Shown here in pieces: positions 35,698 through 44,025 of a DNA stretch of 64,000 nt (within the stretch, counting starts at the first letter, position 1; each line of letters opens with the position of its first letter). Where the stretch lies: positions 55,849 to 119,848 of the forward strand of contig NZ_MUHW01000012.1 in NCBI RefSeq assembly GCF_002007235.1, read 5' to 3'. This DNA comes from Oribacterium sp. C9. GTDB taxonomy: Bacteria; Bacillota; Clostridia; Lachnospirales; Lachnospiraceae. Both the position numbers and the translations under genes were made by a program. The notes under the pieces are model-generated. The model made no database searches. It saw nothing but the letters and a program-made list of their open reading frames with translations, and was not told the origin of the DNA.

Positions 35698-35844
35698 CGA
35701 TCAGTAACGTTTGCCCTTCCCTGGAAACTAACTTTTCATGGAGTACTCTGCGGTCCCTCAGGCTGAAGGCCTATGACTCGGTACCGCTCCTCTCTTTATA
35801 TGATCTCAACCACTTCCCTGTGGATGACTGTTTATGATCGTTAC
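35698..35844 (-). ncRNA. Candidate structured leader RNA upstream of fliE
   Basis: The roughly 147-nt - strand segment can fold into several nested helices. One closing stem pairs GTAACG (35844-35839) with CGTTAC (35709-35704). Inside it are CCAC/GTGG (35823-35810), GGAG/CTCC, GCGGT/ACCGC (35787-35750) around AGGC/GCCT, and TGAAAA/TTTCCA (35738-35722). A second closing stem, CGATCA (35840-35835) with TGATCG (35703-35698), excludes the first, as in a switch. It lies about 90 nt upstream of fliE and starts about 17 nt after a sigma-28-like -10 box. I do not recognise the family. Confidence 0.5.
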
Positions 35845-35860
35845 TAATTCCATGATATAA

Positions 35861-35887
35861 ATATCGACAGAAATTAGTATTATATTA
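35861..35887 (-). promoter_or_regulatory. Sigma-28-like promoter of the fliE operon
   Basis: On the - strand TAAT, 15 nt, then GTCGATAT (7 of 8 to the sigma-D -10 consensus GCCGATAT). A sigma-A-like TATAAT at 35884-35879 overlaps the spacer but has no clear -35. Because the operon contains fliA, a sigma-28 promoter here would be autoregulatory. Confidence 0.5.
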
Positions 35888-35982
35888 GCGGGTATTCTTA
35901 AAAGTAGTTTTGCTGCTTCATACCTTCAGATCCCGCCTTCTTTCAATACTGTTTATTTATTTGATGCCCTATGTCTTCTTAT

Positions 35983-36019
35983 ATCACCTCAGCACCGGCT
36001 TAACTGATGCTGAGGTGAT
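35983..36019 (-). terminator. Strong hairpin after the chemoreceptor gene
   Basis: A perfect 12-bp stem, ATCACCTCAGCA / TGCTGAGGTGAT, with a 13-nt loop lies 11 bp downstream of the chemoreceptor stop codon. There is no long U-tract, so termination efficiency is uncertain. Confidence 0.65.
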
Positions 36020-36030
36020 GCATTTTATAC

Positions 36031-37716
36031 TTAGTATATGATCTTGTCAACCATGCCCTTAAGAACACTTGCGTTCTCATTGAGCTCGCTGCTGGAGTTG
36101 GAGCTCTGCTCTGCCGTTGCGCTGTTCTGCTGAACGACTTCAGCTATCTGTTCAAGACCTGTAGTGATTTCGGAGATAGACTGTGACTCTTCCTGCATCT
36201 CTGCCGCAATTGTTGCCACCAGATCCTTGGACTTAACCGAGTCATCCTTAACCACATTTAGTTCTGCTGCTGCAGCTCCGATCATCTTTGAACCGTTCCG
36301 AACTGCCGCTATGGTTGACTCGATCAGTGTGGATGTTTCAGAAGCAGCTGCCGCTGACTTACCGGCAAGATTTCTAACCTCATCTGCAACTACCGCAAAT
36401 CCCTTACCTGCTGATCCTGCACGAGCTGCCTCTACTGCAGCGTTGAGAGCGAGGATATTGGTCTGGAATGCGATATCATCGATTGCCTTGATGATGTTCT
36501 CGATCTGATTCGACTTGCTTTCGATCTCATCCATAGCTTCCTGAACCTTACTCATCTGCTCATTCTGGATGGTGATCTTGTCTGCTACGCCTGCTGAGAA
36601 CTCTTCTACGTCTCTTGCTGACTTGGCACTGTTCTTTACCTTATCGTTAAGGACATTGACAGTTGCGGAAAGCTCTTCAAGTGTTGAAGCCTGCTCTGTT
36701 GCTCCCTGACTGAGAGCCATGGAACCGTTGGCGATCTTCTCTGATCCGTTCTTGACCTGTGTTGCAACATCGTTCATGTTGGAAAACATATCTGATAGGT
36801 TCTCTGAGATCTTTTCAAATCCCACTTTAATAGGAATTGTATCCTGAACATATATCTCCGGATGCTCCAGCTTTACCGCAAAGTTTCCTTCACTCATGGA
36901 TGTAAGCATTGAGCTGACATCCTCTACAAGTGTGCGAAGATTTAAAGTCATGCCTGACATATTTCTGACCATGTTTCCAAGCTCATCCTGTGAAAGCTTA
37001 TCTACATCTATATCTACCTGGAAGTCTCCGTTGGCCATCTTGTCCATGGTACCATTTGCGATATCAACAGTACTAACGATACTATTTGCAAGGAACAGGA
37101 AGATAAAGATCACACAGACGATAACTGCTGCAGCCAGTGCTACCAGAACAACCGTCACTTTCATCTTAAATGAATCAGCTTCCGCAATGAGATCTGCAGC
37201 CTGCTGATCGGAAAGCTTTCCAACCGCACCGAGAGCTGATACGAATTCCTCTGATGTTGTAACATTGAAACCACTCTTATATAGCTCCTTGGCACCTTCC
37301 TTATCGCCACTGTCCATCATATCCAGAAGCTTGTACGAATCTGTCTTCAGGGCGTTAAACTTCTCCTGAAGTGTCTTAATCAGCGCATCATCACCGAGAG
37401 TTTTGCTGATGGAGTCGATATCTCCCTGCATATCTCCGAAACGCTCATCAAAATCCGCCCTCTGATCTGCAACAGGATTTCCATCCGGATCCAGCATCGT
37501 CAGAAGGATACGCTTATTGATGGTCTGTATATCCTTACGCATATTCATCTGCGCTTTCGTGTTTGAATACTGCACAGTAGAAAAACTTTCCATCATACTG
37601 CTCATCCTGAGGAATGCGAAAAACGACATACCTACAAGGATGGTTATAGCCAGTGCGATGACTACTACAGTAGTAGTGAACTTGGTTCTGATCTTCATGT
37701 TCTTAAAACCTTGCAT
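36031..37716 (-). CDS. Methyl-accepting chemotaxis protein
   Basis: This 561-aa transmembrane chemoreceptor has TM1 at residues ~10-32, an extracellular four-helix-bundle type sensor of about 150 residues ([17 protein letters not shown]... pattern), TM2 at ~187-212, HAMP to ~270, then the signalling coiled coil with the hairpin tip [22 protein letters not shown] followed by [17 protein letters not shown]. No C-terminal CheR-tethering pentapeptide is visible. GGGGG precedes the ATG by 8 nt, and a sigma-28-like promoter lies about 130 bp upstream. The ligand is unknown. Confidence 0.92.
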   Translation of the reverse strand: MQGFKNMKIRTKFTTTVVVIALAITILVGMSFFAFLRMSSMMESFSTVQYSNTKAQMNMRKDIQTINKRILLTMLDPDGNPVADQRADFDERFGDMQGDIDSISKTLGDDALIKTLQEKFNALKTDSYKLLDMMDSGDKEGAKELYKSGFNVTTSEEFVSALGAVGKLSDQQAADLIAEADSFKMKVTVVLVALAAAVIVCVIFIFLFLANSIVSTVDIANGTMDKMANGDFQVDIDVDKLSQDELGNMVRNMSGMTLNLRTLVEDVSSMLTSMSEGNFAVKLEHPEIYVQDTIPIKVGFEKISENLSDMFSNMNDVATQVKNGSEKIANGSMALSQGATEQASTLEELSATVNVLNDKVKNSAKSARDVEEFSAGVADKITIQNEQMSKVQEAMDEIESKSNQIENIIKAIDDIAFQTNILALNAAVEAARAGSAGKGFAVVADEVRNLAGKSAAAASETSTLIESTIAAVRNGSKMIGAAAAELNVVKDDSVKSKDLVATIAAEMQEESQSISEITTGLEQIAEVVQQNSATAEQSSNSSSELNENASVLKGMVDKIIY

Positions 37717-37842
37717 AGTGCTGCCCCCTTTAAACAGGCTGAAATAATCTCAACGGTATCCGGAATTCTCCTGGGACCCAAAACTTAAATATTGTCTTTT
37801 GATATGGAATCTTCATATCTATATTTACTTATTCGTCATGAA

Positions 37843-37869
37843 ATAGCGGTTCTATTAGCTAAAACTTTA
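37843..37869 (-). promoter_or_regulatory. Sigma-28-like promoter of the chemoreceptor gene
   Basis: On the - strand TAAA, 15 nt, then ACCGCTAT (6 of 8 to GCCGATAT; perfect -35). Chemoreceptor genes of motile Firmicutes are usually in this regulon. The rest of the gap between the two divergent genes (37717-37982) shows no gene. Confidence 0.5.
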
Positions 37870-37982
37870 TATTTTTTGTGTCATAGTTTAGACAGGTTTA
37901 TATTCACCCTGGCAATTGCCGATACACAAAGAAGGACGTACTCGTTATTTTGTTTAAAACCATTTGGTGGGAGGCTGACGTT

Positions 37983-39146
37983 TTGGAAAAATTAAAGATC
38001 AGTGTGATTGCGCCATTTAACAGACCCTGGTCCGATGTTGAACTTGTCAAAGAATGTATAGTACTGCCATTTCTTCTATATAAAAATCATGATTGTGACG
38101 TCACTATAGTTGGCGCTTCACCTGAAGGTGTGCCTTCCGGATACTATGATGCTGAAGACGATCGAATTCTCTCCGATGGTTATTATAAAAATTATAAATA
38201 TATATCGGGTTTGAAATTCAAATTATTTGACACCTGGGATTATGAGGCGAGAGAGAATTATATTTATCAAAACATACATGATATAGATATTCTGTATTTA
38301 CGGGGACCGTACAAACTTAATCTTCACATGGCTCCGCTTTTTAAGCAACTGAAGCCTGAAGGAACGGTAATATGCGCATTAGATGCCAACAGCAGTTGGA
38401 TGGACAAAATCTACTGGTATCTTCCCGAATATATGAATTTTCTGAATTCCTGCGATATCATCACAACTTCCTGTACTGCCATGGCGAATTTTCTGTCTAT
38501 CAAGTGGCCGTGGCATGTTCATAGTATCATTAATGGATTTTATGATCTCTCTATAGACCATAAACAAAAAGTCAGATTTACCGATAGAGAAAATATTATT
38601 TTGACTGTTGGCCGCTTAGGGACCAGACAAAAGTGCAATGATGTGCTCCTGGAAGCCTTTGCTCAAGCAGCAGCTTCTATCCCTGATTGGAAGTTGTACC
38701 TGGTAGGAAGTATAGATGATCAGTTCATTCCATATTTAGATGAATACTTAGAACGAAATAAAGCCATATCCGACAGAATCATTTTCACAGGCTCTATCTC
38801 AGACAGAGATGAACTTGCGGACTTTTATGACAGAGCAAAGATATATGCATTAACATCAGAACTTGAAGGCGGAACTAACAATGCTACTGCAGAAGCTTTG
38901 GGTAGGGGACTCATTCCGATTACCTCCAGGATAGATGCTTATGAAGACATCACTGATCATGAAAGAATAGGCTGTAGTTTTGAAATCGGTGATATAGATG
39001 CGCTTGCCGGGATACTGATCAGTTTGTGTAACTCTGAAGATCTGGATAGTAAATCTGAACAAGTGTACGAATACGCTGATAAAGAATATAACATGGAAAA
39101 GATAACAGGAAGGTTATATGAGCTCATTAAAAGAAATAAACCATAA
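37983..39146 (+). CDS. Glycosyltransferase, GT4-like
   Basis: This 387-aa GT-B fold transferase has a C-terminal domain with the pattern ILTVGRLGTRQKCNDVLLEAF, a LYLVGSIDD strand, and SELEGGTNNATAEALGRGLIPITS, where the nucleotide-sugar-binding Glu residues are expected. The start is TTG 37983, preceded by GGGAGG at 8 nt; the longer frame from 37950 lies before that site. It overlaps the next gene by 29 nt. It probably acts on flagellin or a surface glycan, being next to the chemoreceptor gene and the glycan island. Confidence 0.78.
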   Translation: MEKLKISVIAPFNRPWSDVELVKECIVLPFLLYKNHDCDVTIVGASPEGVPSGYYDAEDDRILSDGYYKNYKYISGLKFKLFDTWDYEARENYIYQNIHDIDILYLRGPYKLNLHMAPLFKQLKPEGTVICALDANSSWMDKIYWYLPEYMNFLNSCDIITTSCTAMANFLSIKWPWHVHSIINGFYDLSIDHKQKVRFTDRENIILTVGRLGTRQKCNDVLLEAFAQAAASIPDWKLYLVGSIDDQFIPYLDEYLERNKAISDRIIFTGSISDRDELADFYDRAKIYALTSELEGGTNNATAEALGRGLIPITSRIDAYEDITDHERIGCSFEIGDIDALAGILISLCNSEDLDSKSEQVYEYADKEYNMEKITGRLYELIKRNKP

Positions 39147-39834
39147 AGTATGCATCGATGACGAAATCTTAATTGATTTTCAAAAACCAATATTAAATCA
39201 CAGCAGGTTGCCCCTCTATCAAAGTGGATTTGATTTAAAATCACTTTTTGGTACATTAACTGCTCTTATCCACGACAGTGAATACATGGATAAATTCGGT
39301 GATCAGCATATATATAAGCAGTATTATATACTGATATATTTTCTTTTTTCCAAATATATGATCCGTATTCCCGGAACTCGGGCTACAAGGACTGTTGAAC
39401 TCGGAGCAGATAACTGTATTTTAAGTTATGATCTGTGTTCTTTATTAGAGGCTTTTCATACAGAGAATGAGTATTATCTTGTTACAGACGCGAAAGTCTC
39501 TAACCATATTACTCTATTGAAAAATTTAATCAATGCAGAAAAAGCATTGAAAAATCTCAATTTAGTTAATAGCGATTATGATGAACTAAATCTTCCTTCC
39601 AAAAGCTTTGATTTTGTAATATTAAACGGAAGTACCATGTCAGACAGCCCGGACTCTATGGTCCCCGCTGCTATTAATTTGGTAAAAGATCATGGCATCA
39701 TCTTAGTTTTCAATCAGTTTTACAACACTGTTTTTGATGATGTATATGCGTTTAAATGCGATAAAACCATACATAGGTTTCGATCTTATATGTTAGATGA
39801 TGAAGTGGCAGAAGTAATAGTGATAGAAACCTGA
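39118..39834 (+). CDS. Class I SAM-dependent methyltransferase-like protein
   Basis: This 238-aa protein is translationally coupled to the glycosyltransferase upstream. The TRTVELGADNCILSYDL strand-loop resembles motif I, EYYLVTDAK may be motif II, SKSFDFVILNGSTM motif IV, and LVKDHGIILVF motif V. That plan fits a Rossmann-type methyltransferase, though motif I is weak (ELGADNC rather than ExGxGxG). It may methylate a glycan residue made by its partner. An alternative is a degenerate, non-catalytic relative. Confidence 0.5.
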   Translation: MSSLKEINHKVCIDDEILIDFQKPILNHSRLPLYQSGFDLKSLFGTLTALIHDSEYMDKFGDQHIYKQYYILIYFLFSKYMIRIPGTRATRTVELGADNCILSYDLCSLLEAFHTENEYYLVTDAKVSNHITLLKNLINAEKALKNLNLVNSDYDELNLPSKSFDFVILNGSTMSDSPDSMVPAAINLVKDHGIILVFNQFYNTVFDDVYAFKCDKTIHRFRSYMLDDEVAEVIVIET

Positions 39835-39837
39835 CCT

Positions 39838-40011
39838 GTCAAGCTTTTCTGGCACAAACTGTTCATCTATAGCTGGCAGATAAACGGTGTCATCCGTTGC
39901 CCATAGGAATTCCTCATAATCCATAGGGTACATATTCAGCTTACGCTCTTCGCTGGGTATCACTATATCCCTGACATTCTTTTTTATGAAAATCAGGGAA
40001 CCAGGAAGCAA
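39838..40011 (-). pseudogene. Fragment of an AAA+ ATPase (DUF4143-type)
   Basis: The frame encodes GSLIFIKKNVRDIVIPSEER followed by LNMYPMDYEEFLWATDD, the well-known junction segment of archaeal-type AAA+ ATPases with a C-terminal DUF4143 domain (usual length about 400-450 aa). Walker A and B and the C-terminal domain are missing, so this is a remnant. It overlaps nothing essential and ends next to the methyltransferase gene. Confidence 0.6.
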
Positions 40012-40089
40012 AGTTCACAATTATATTTCTTCATGGTATCTGCCTATTCCCTTTCACGGACAGTAATGACATCAATATAATAAAATAAA

Positions 40090-40455
40090 TCACATATCTG
40101 CAATATCTCGAAAACACTTTGCACCATAGTCTTCAAATTTCACCCAGTAATTATCCAGATGATTATTCCCATTATTTTTCTTTATATATAAATCAAAATC
40201 CATATTCTCCATGCCCAAAGCACGGAGATGCTCATGATAAAACATACATCCTTCTCTCATAGTACGACGCCGAAAAAATTGATTTATACTTCCATATGTC
40301 ACGCCCAACCTTGCCAATTCATAAGGATACAGCTTTTTTTCACTTAAATCCTCAGCTTTTATCAAATCACGATCTTTTATTTCAAAATCCAAAATAGGGG
40401 TATCCAAATAATACAGGACACCCTTCAGGGAATTGATCAGTCTAACTTCTGCCAT
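40090..40455 (-). CDS. HipA-system small partner protein
   Basis: This 121-aa protein begins MAEVRLINSLKGVLYYLDTPI. Its pattern, LDFEIKDRDLI... then NQFFRRRTMREG, LRALGMENMDFDLYIKKN and NHLDNYWVKFEDYGAKCFRDI, recalls the N-terminal segment that in many clostridial HipA-like kinases precedes the kinase domain. Here it is a separate gene overlapping the 3' end of the kinase gene by 19 nt. It may form the second half of a split kinase or act as an immunity/anchoring subunit. Function not established. Confidence 0.5.
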   Translation of the reverse strand: MAEVRLINSLKGVLYYLDTPILDFEIKDRDLIKAEDLSEKKLYPYELARLGVTYGSINQFFRRRTMREGCMFYHEHLRALGMENMDFDLYIKKNNGNNHLDNYWVKFEDYGAKCFRDIADM

Positions 40456-41690
40456 AATTCCTGCATCCTCCTTTCATATTCTTTTGCATATTCCGTGCGT
40501 AAAATATCAGGATATTCAATTTGGTCCACATCTTTGTACACTGACTTTAAGTGAAACTCTTCATTCAATATTTTAAGCATATCAAAAGGATCTTCTCCAT
40601 AGGGGCTGACATACACAACATTCATCGCCTCATCAAAGGATTCATACCTATCCCTGTAATAATCGTTTTCAAATAATCCCATTCCATTATCAAAAACTAG
40701 CGGGATGTAAAACTTATCCTGAAGTGCATGATAAAATAATCCGAAATTTCTTGTATGTCTGTCCACATTTCCAACAAGACAATCTAATACAGCTAAATCC
40801 ATCATATATCTCAGAGTATGCTCATATTCAATATCACCAATCTCTGATAATTGTTGTGCACACCACCTAAGCTTATCTATAGTTTTTAATTTCAGGAAAC
40901 TGCTGTCCTTTGTAGATAGACCTTTATCTGATAGTAATGATTCAAACGACAAAAAACTATATCCATCTAATTCAAAATTCTTTGAAAAAACTGCATCATA
41001 TATTTTCTTTCCAAAAACACATTTACAATGATGCTGTTCAACACAAGGTATCCTGAGTTGCCGTGCTACATCTGCAGCAATTACTTCCACTGCCCAGTCT
41101 CTCATCAAGACTCCGGAAATCGATGCCTGAGATTTGACAAAGTACTTTCGATTTTTAGAAAGAGCCTTTAATTGAAAACCATCCGTATCAGTACGAGCAA
41201 ACAAGATATCTTTCTTTTGAAACTCAAATACAGGAAGCTCATCCGTTTCTACACCTTTCAATTCAAACTGATCCACTTCATCCAGTCGAAAGGAATTTTG
41301 TACGTCTGTTATAAAAAAGGTTCCCGGTTCTGTCACACCCGCATTTTTCAGATATTCTCTTTCCGCAAGTTCACAAAAATCACTCCATGATGGATCTGAT
41401 TTAAAGCCAAATGGAAGCTTCGATAACTCCACAGCATAATTCAAAACACGAATATACTGTTTTCCAAAATCAGCATCTATTTCTGCCACATGCTTTCCGT
41501 CAATCACATAGTCAATCTTTACAGACCGTTTCTTACTCTGATGTATCCTCTTATACAGAGCCTGTCTGGAAACACCATATTCTTTTGCAATAACGGAAAT
41601 ACTTTCACCGGCATGATATCTTTCTTTTATAGCTTGTATCACATCATCTGACAATATCGGTTTTCTTCCTGCATTTCTTTCGTTAGACAT
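40437..41690 (-). CDS. HTH-HipA fusion: DNA-binding Ser/Thr-type kinase
   Basis: In this 417-aa protein residues 1-52 are a resolvase/HTH_7-type helix-turn-helix (ISVIAKEYGVSRQALYKRI). From ~170 on it is HipA/CtkA-like: a Lys in KYFVKSQ, a Glu in WAVEVIAADVARQL, the catalytic loop CLVGNVDRHTRNFG and the metal-binding LVFDNGMGL. HipA kinases phosphorylate tRNA synthetases or other targets to induce dormancy and are normally controlled by a separate HipB HTH protein; here the DNA-binding domain is fused. A TTGACA-N17-CATAAT promoter overlapped by a palindrome suggests autorepression. Confidence 0.72.
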   Translation of the reverse strand: MSNERNAGRKPILSDDVIQAIKERYHAGESISVIAKEYGVSRQALYKRIHQSKKRSVKIDYVIDGKHVAEIDADFGKQYIRVLNYAVELSKLPFGFKSDPSWSDFCELAEREYLKNAGVTEPGTFFITDVQNSFRLDEVDQFELKGVETDELPVFEFQKKDILFARTDTDGFQLKALSKNRKYFVKSQASISGVLMRDWAVEVIAADVARQLRIPCVEQHHCKCVFGKKIYDAVFSKNFELDGYSFLSFESLLSDKGLSTKDSSFLKLKTIDKLRWCAQQLSEIGDIEYEHTLRYMMDLAVLDCLVGNVDRHTRNFGLFYHALQDKFYIPLVFDNGMGLFENDYYRDRYESFDEAMNVVYVSPYGEDPFDMLKILNEEFHLKSVYKDVDQIEYPDILRTEYAKEYERRMQELWQKLD

Positions 41691-41696
41691 AAAAAA

Positions 41697-41721
41697 GCCT
41701 CCATAAATGCATTATGAAGGC
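41697..41721 (-). promoter_or_regulatory. Palindromic operator of the HTH-HipA gene
   Basis: GCCTnCATAA and TTATGnAGGC form an imperfect 25-bp palindrome covering the -10 box, the expected start of transcription and the GGAGG site. It is the natural binding site for the HTH domain of the gene it controls. Confidence 0.6.
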
Positions 41722-41739
41722 AACGGAAATGCTTGTCAA
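41711..41739 (-). promoter_or_regulatory. Sigma-A promoter of the HTH-HipA operon
   Basis: A perfect TTGACA (41739-41734), 17-nt spacer and CATAAT (5 of 6 to consensus). It would give a very short leader of about 15 nt before the ATG at 41690. Confidence 0.75.
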
Positions 41740-41836
41740 CTTTTATTTAGTTTACATCATCTATCTCAATGTTTTTTTTACATATGGACACTGAAAGAAT
41801 AACGGAAGACCGGATTGCACAGCTGATTCAAAAATT

Positions 41837-41998
41837 GCGTCTGATATGATTCATTATGATTGCCACCTGTTGTATTTTTATATTTACGACAAAGTCGGTA
41901 TTATTCGAAATCCAATCAGCTTCAAGAAAACCTATGAGAATAAGACTATTGACAACAAATCTGTGAAGGTTTTCATTTATACACACACGGATATTTAG
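41837..41998 (+). pseudogene. Short remnant, possibly of a nuclease gene
   Basis: A 53-codon open stretch ends in TAG and has no start. It encodes HYDCHLLYFYIYDKVGIIRNPISF then YENKTIDNKSVKVFIYT, a pattern recalling the core of PD-(D/E)XK-type restriction-like nucleases. The remainder of 41740-42139 holds no gene that I can see. Assignment is tentative. Confidence 0.35.
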
Positions 41999-42139
41999 TT
42001 GCAATCTTCAATACAGTTTAAAACGCGTAACAGCTCTGCCGACCCGAGGCAGTAATACTTTTTGATTCCGCTTTCAAAAATCGCCGAGTATAATTTTCGG
42101 AGAGTTTAGGATACAATAACGCTTATTGAATCTCAAAAA

Positions 42140-42709
42140 TTAGCACCCCTTCATTCCAGAGAGCACAAACATCATTACATGGTCCATTGCCATATGTACA
42201 TCCTCAACTATCTGCATATTATTAATCTTCACGTGTATACAATAATCAACTAGTTCTTTTATCCTTCCCCCATCATATCCGACCAAACCGACAGTCTTTG
42301 CCCCTATGCTCTTCGCATACTCAACAGCCTTAACTACATTCTTAGAATTACCACTCCCTGAAATTGCAAGGAGCACATCTTCTTTTTGCATCTTATTTTT
42401 CAGTGGTTCTGAAAAAATATCCTCATAGCTTATATCATTAGCTATAGCCATCATCATAGGAATGTTATCATTAAGACACTCAAAATTATACTTTACCTCT
42501 TGACTGTAGCTGATTCCTTTATTGAAGTCGCAACAAAAATGAGAAGCCGTTGCAGCACTGCCACCGTTTCCGCAGATAAACACACGTTTACCATTCAATC
42601 TGGTATTTTCAAGAACATTCATTACATCGCTTATTTCTTTTTCATCCAGGCCTTCAAGTACCTTTCTTTCCTCCTCTAGATACCATCTAATGTCCTTACT
42701 GTAATCCAT
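42140..42709 (-). CDS. gmhA: Phosphoheptose isomerase GmhA
   Basis: GmhA (189 aa) is a SIS-domain enzyme converting sedoheptulose 7-phosphate to D-glycero-D-manno-heptose 7-phosphate. The GKRVFICGNGGSAATASHF loop, the middle LLAISGSGNSKNVV phosphate-binding loop and the C-terminal NNMQIVEDVHMAMDHVMM with catalytic His are characteristic. AGAGGG precedes the ATG. The kinase, phosphatase and nucleotidyltransferase of the same pathway are the next three functions upstream, in one operon. Confidence 0.92.
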   Translation of the reverse strand: MDYSKDIRWYLEEERKVLEGLDEKEISDVMNVLENTRLNGKRVFICGNGGSAATASHFCCDFNKGISYSQEVKYNFECLNDNIPMMMAIANDISYEDIFSEPLKNKMQKEDVLLAISGSGNSKNVVKAVEYAKSIGAKTVGLVGYDGGRIKELVDYCIHVKINNMQIVEDVHMAMDHVMMFVLSGMKGC

Positions 42710-42711
42710 AG

Positions 42712-44022
42712 CTATCCCTCTTTCTGTAAAATGAGTTTTACTGCATCCAACAGATTATCTGCCTTATATTCAGGAATCACTTCATACTTGCCGTCATTTC
42801 CAGCCTCACCGGTTCGAAGCAATACAGTATGCAGTCCGGCATTTATCCCCGTCTGAACATCTACTGTTGTATCTCCCACCATATAGGATTTGGAAAGGTC
42901 TATATTGTACTTTTCCTGCATCTCTCTTATCATCCCTATCGCAGGTTTTCGGCACTTGCATACTATCTTGTAATCAGGGTTTTCTTCAGGGTAACCTTTA
43001 TCAGGGTGATGCGGACAAAAAATAATATCATCTAGATACGCCCTTTCTTCACCTAAAAGAGTCTCAATCCTGGCATTTATCGTTCTCACATCATCTTCTG
43101 AGCACATTCCTCTTGCCACCACCGGCTGATTGGTCACAACAATAGCAAGATATCCGGATGAATTTAGTTTTGTCAAAGCCTCAGCAACTCCCGGATATAA
43201 TGCAATCTGCTCTGGTTTAGAAATAAAACCATCATATTTATTAATCGTACCATCACGATCCAAAAAAACGCATCTCTGTTTTCGTGATAGATTCTTTCTG
43301 CTCCAAACTCCGCTTTTTTGTTCAGACTCAGCAACACTAAACCGCTCTGGTGTTCCTGCGTCTTTTATATATTCTGATGTCCGATATGCATATACTTTTC
43401 CATTTTTTATCAAATTATATACAACGTCGTGTTCCCAGTCAGTTTTCGCAGGTTCTTTTATTCCATCGAGAACATACCTTGAAAAGACAGAAATTCCAGA
43501 ATTCACCAAATTATGGCAACAATAGCCTCTTTTCTCCTTCTTCCCCAAAATACCTGTCACATTATCTCTTTGGTCTGTAATTAATAGATCCGAATCATAT
43601 GGGTGTGAGTTTGGATGTGCTACAAGTGTGACATATGCTTCCCTCTGTTTATGAAACACCATAAGTCGGTTAATATCCATATCAAACATCACATCGCCAA
43701 ATATAAGCAGATATTCTTCTGCAGGATTATCCTTTAAGTAGTATAGTGCCCCAGCAGACCCAAGTGGTTCAAACTCTCTAATATAGTTTATATGTACGCC
43801 CCACTTGTCGCCATCACCGAAATAGTCCCGTATCTGCTCACCAAGATGACCGATGATAATTACGATATCTTTTATACCACACCGACTTACCGCATCTATT
43901 TGCCATTCAATCATTGGCTTTCCATTTATCAGTAACATGGGCTTAGGTATTTTGTTTTCCGTCAGCGCCTGCATACGAGTTCCAAGACCGCCTGCCTGTA
44001 TGACTGCTAAAACAGAATCCAT
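42712..44022 (-). CDS. Heptose-1-P nucleotidyltransferase fused to heptose bisphosphate phosphatase
   Basis: A 436-aa fusion. Residues 1-230 are a sugar-phosphate nucleotidyltransferase (AVIQAGGLGTRM, KIPKPMLLINGKPM, FGDVMFD), HddC-like and expected to make GDP- or ADP-D-glycero-alpha-D-manno-heptose. Residues ~250-430 are a HAD phosphatase of the GmhB type: FLDRDGTIN nucleophile loop, CPHHPDKGY...CKCRKP zinc site, YMVGDTTVDVQTGINAG. Together these provide the last two steps of NDP-heptose synthesis in one polypeptide. Stop and the gmhA start are 2 bp apart. Confidence 0.85.
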   Translation of the reverse strand: MDSVLAVIQAGGLGTRMQALTENKIPKPMLLINGKPMIEWQIDAVSRCGIKDIVIIIGHLGEQIRDYFGDGDKWGVHINYIREFEPLGSAGALYYLKDNPAEEYLLIFGDVMFDMDINRLMVFHKQREAYVTLVAHPNSHPYDSDLLITDQRDNVTGILGKKEKRGYCCHNLVNSGISVFSRYVLDGIKEPAKTDWEHDVVYNLIKNGKVYAYRTSEYIKDAGTPERFSVAESEQKSGVWSRKNLSRKQRCVFLDRDGTINKYDGFISKPEQIALYPGVAEALTKLNSSGYLAIVVTNQPVVARGMCSEDDVRTINARIETLLGEERAYLDDIIFCPHHPDKGYPEENPDYKIVCKCRKPAIGMIREMQEKYNIDLSKSYMVGDTTVDVQTGINAGLHTVLLRTGEAGNDGKYEVIPEYKADNLLDAVKLILQKEG

Positions 44023-44025
44023 TTA

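Noticed and set aside
35704..35725. Possible c-di-GMP-I riboswitch fragment (GGGCAAAC)
   Set aside because: The rest of the GEMM core (ACGCAAAG..CC, receptor stem) is absent and the motif lies at the 3' end, not in the right order.
35770..35800. T-box-like core (GGAGCGGTACCG on the - strand) upstream of fliE
   Set aside because: The similarity to AGGGTGGNACCGCG needs an insertion and mismatches, there is no specifier stem or antiterminator pairing, and fliE is not a tRNA- or amino-acid-related gene.
41999..42139. Possible attachment site or hairpin CAATAA/TTATTG near 42110
   Set aside because: The stem is only six A/T-rich pairs and no duplicate sequence marks an insertion boundary.
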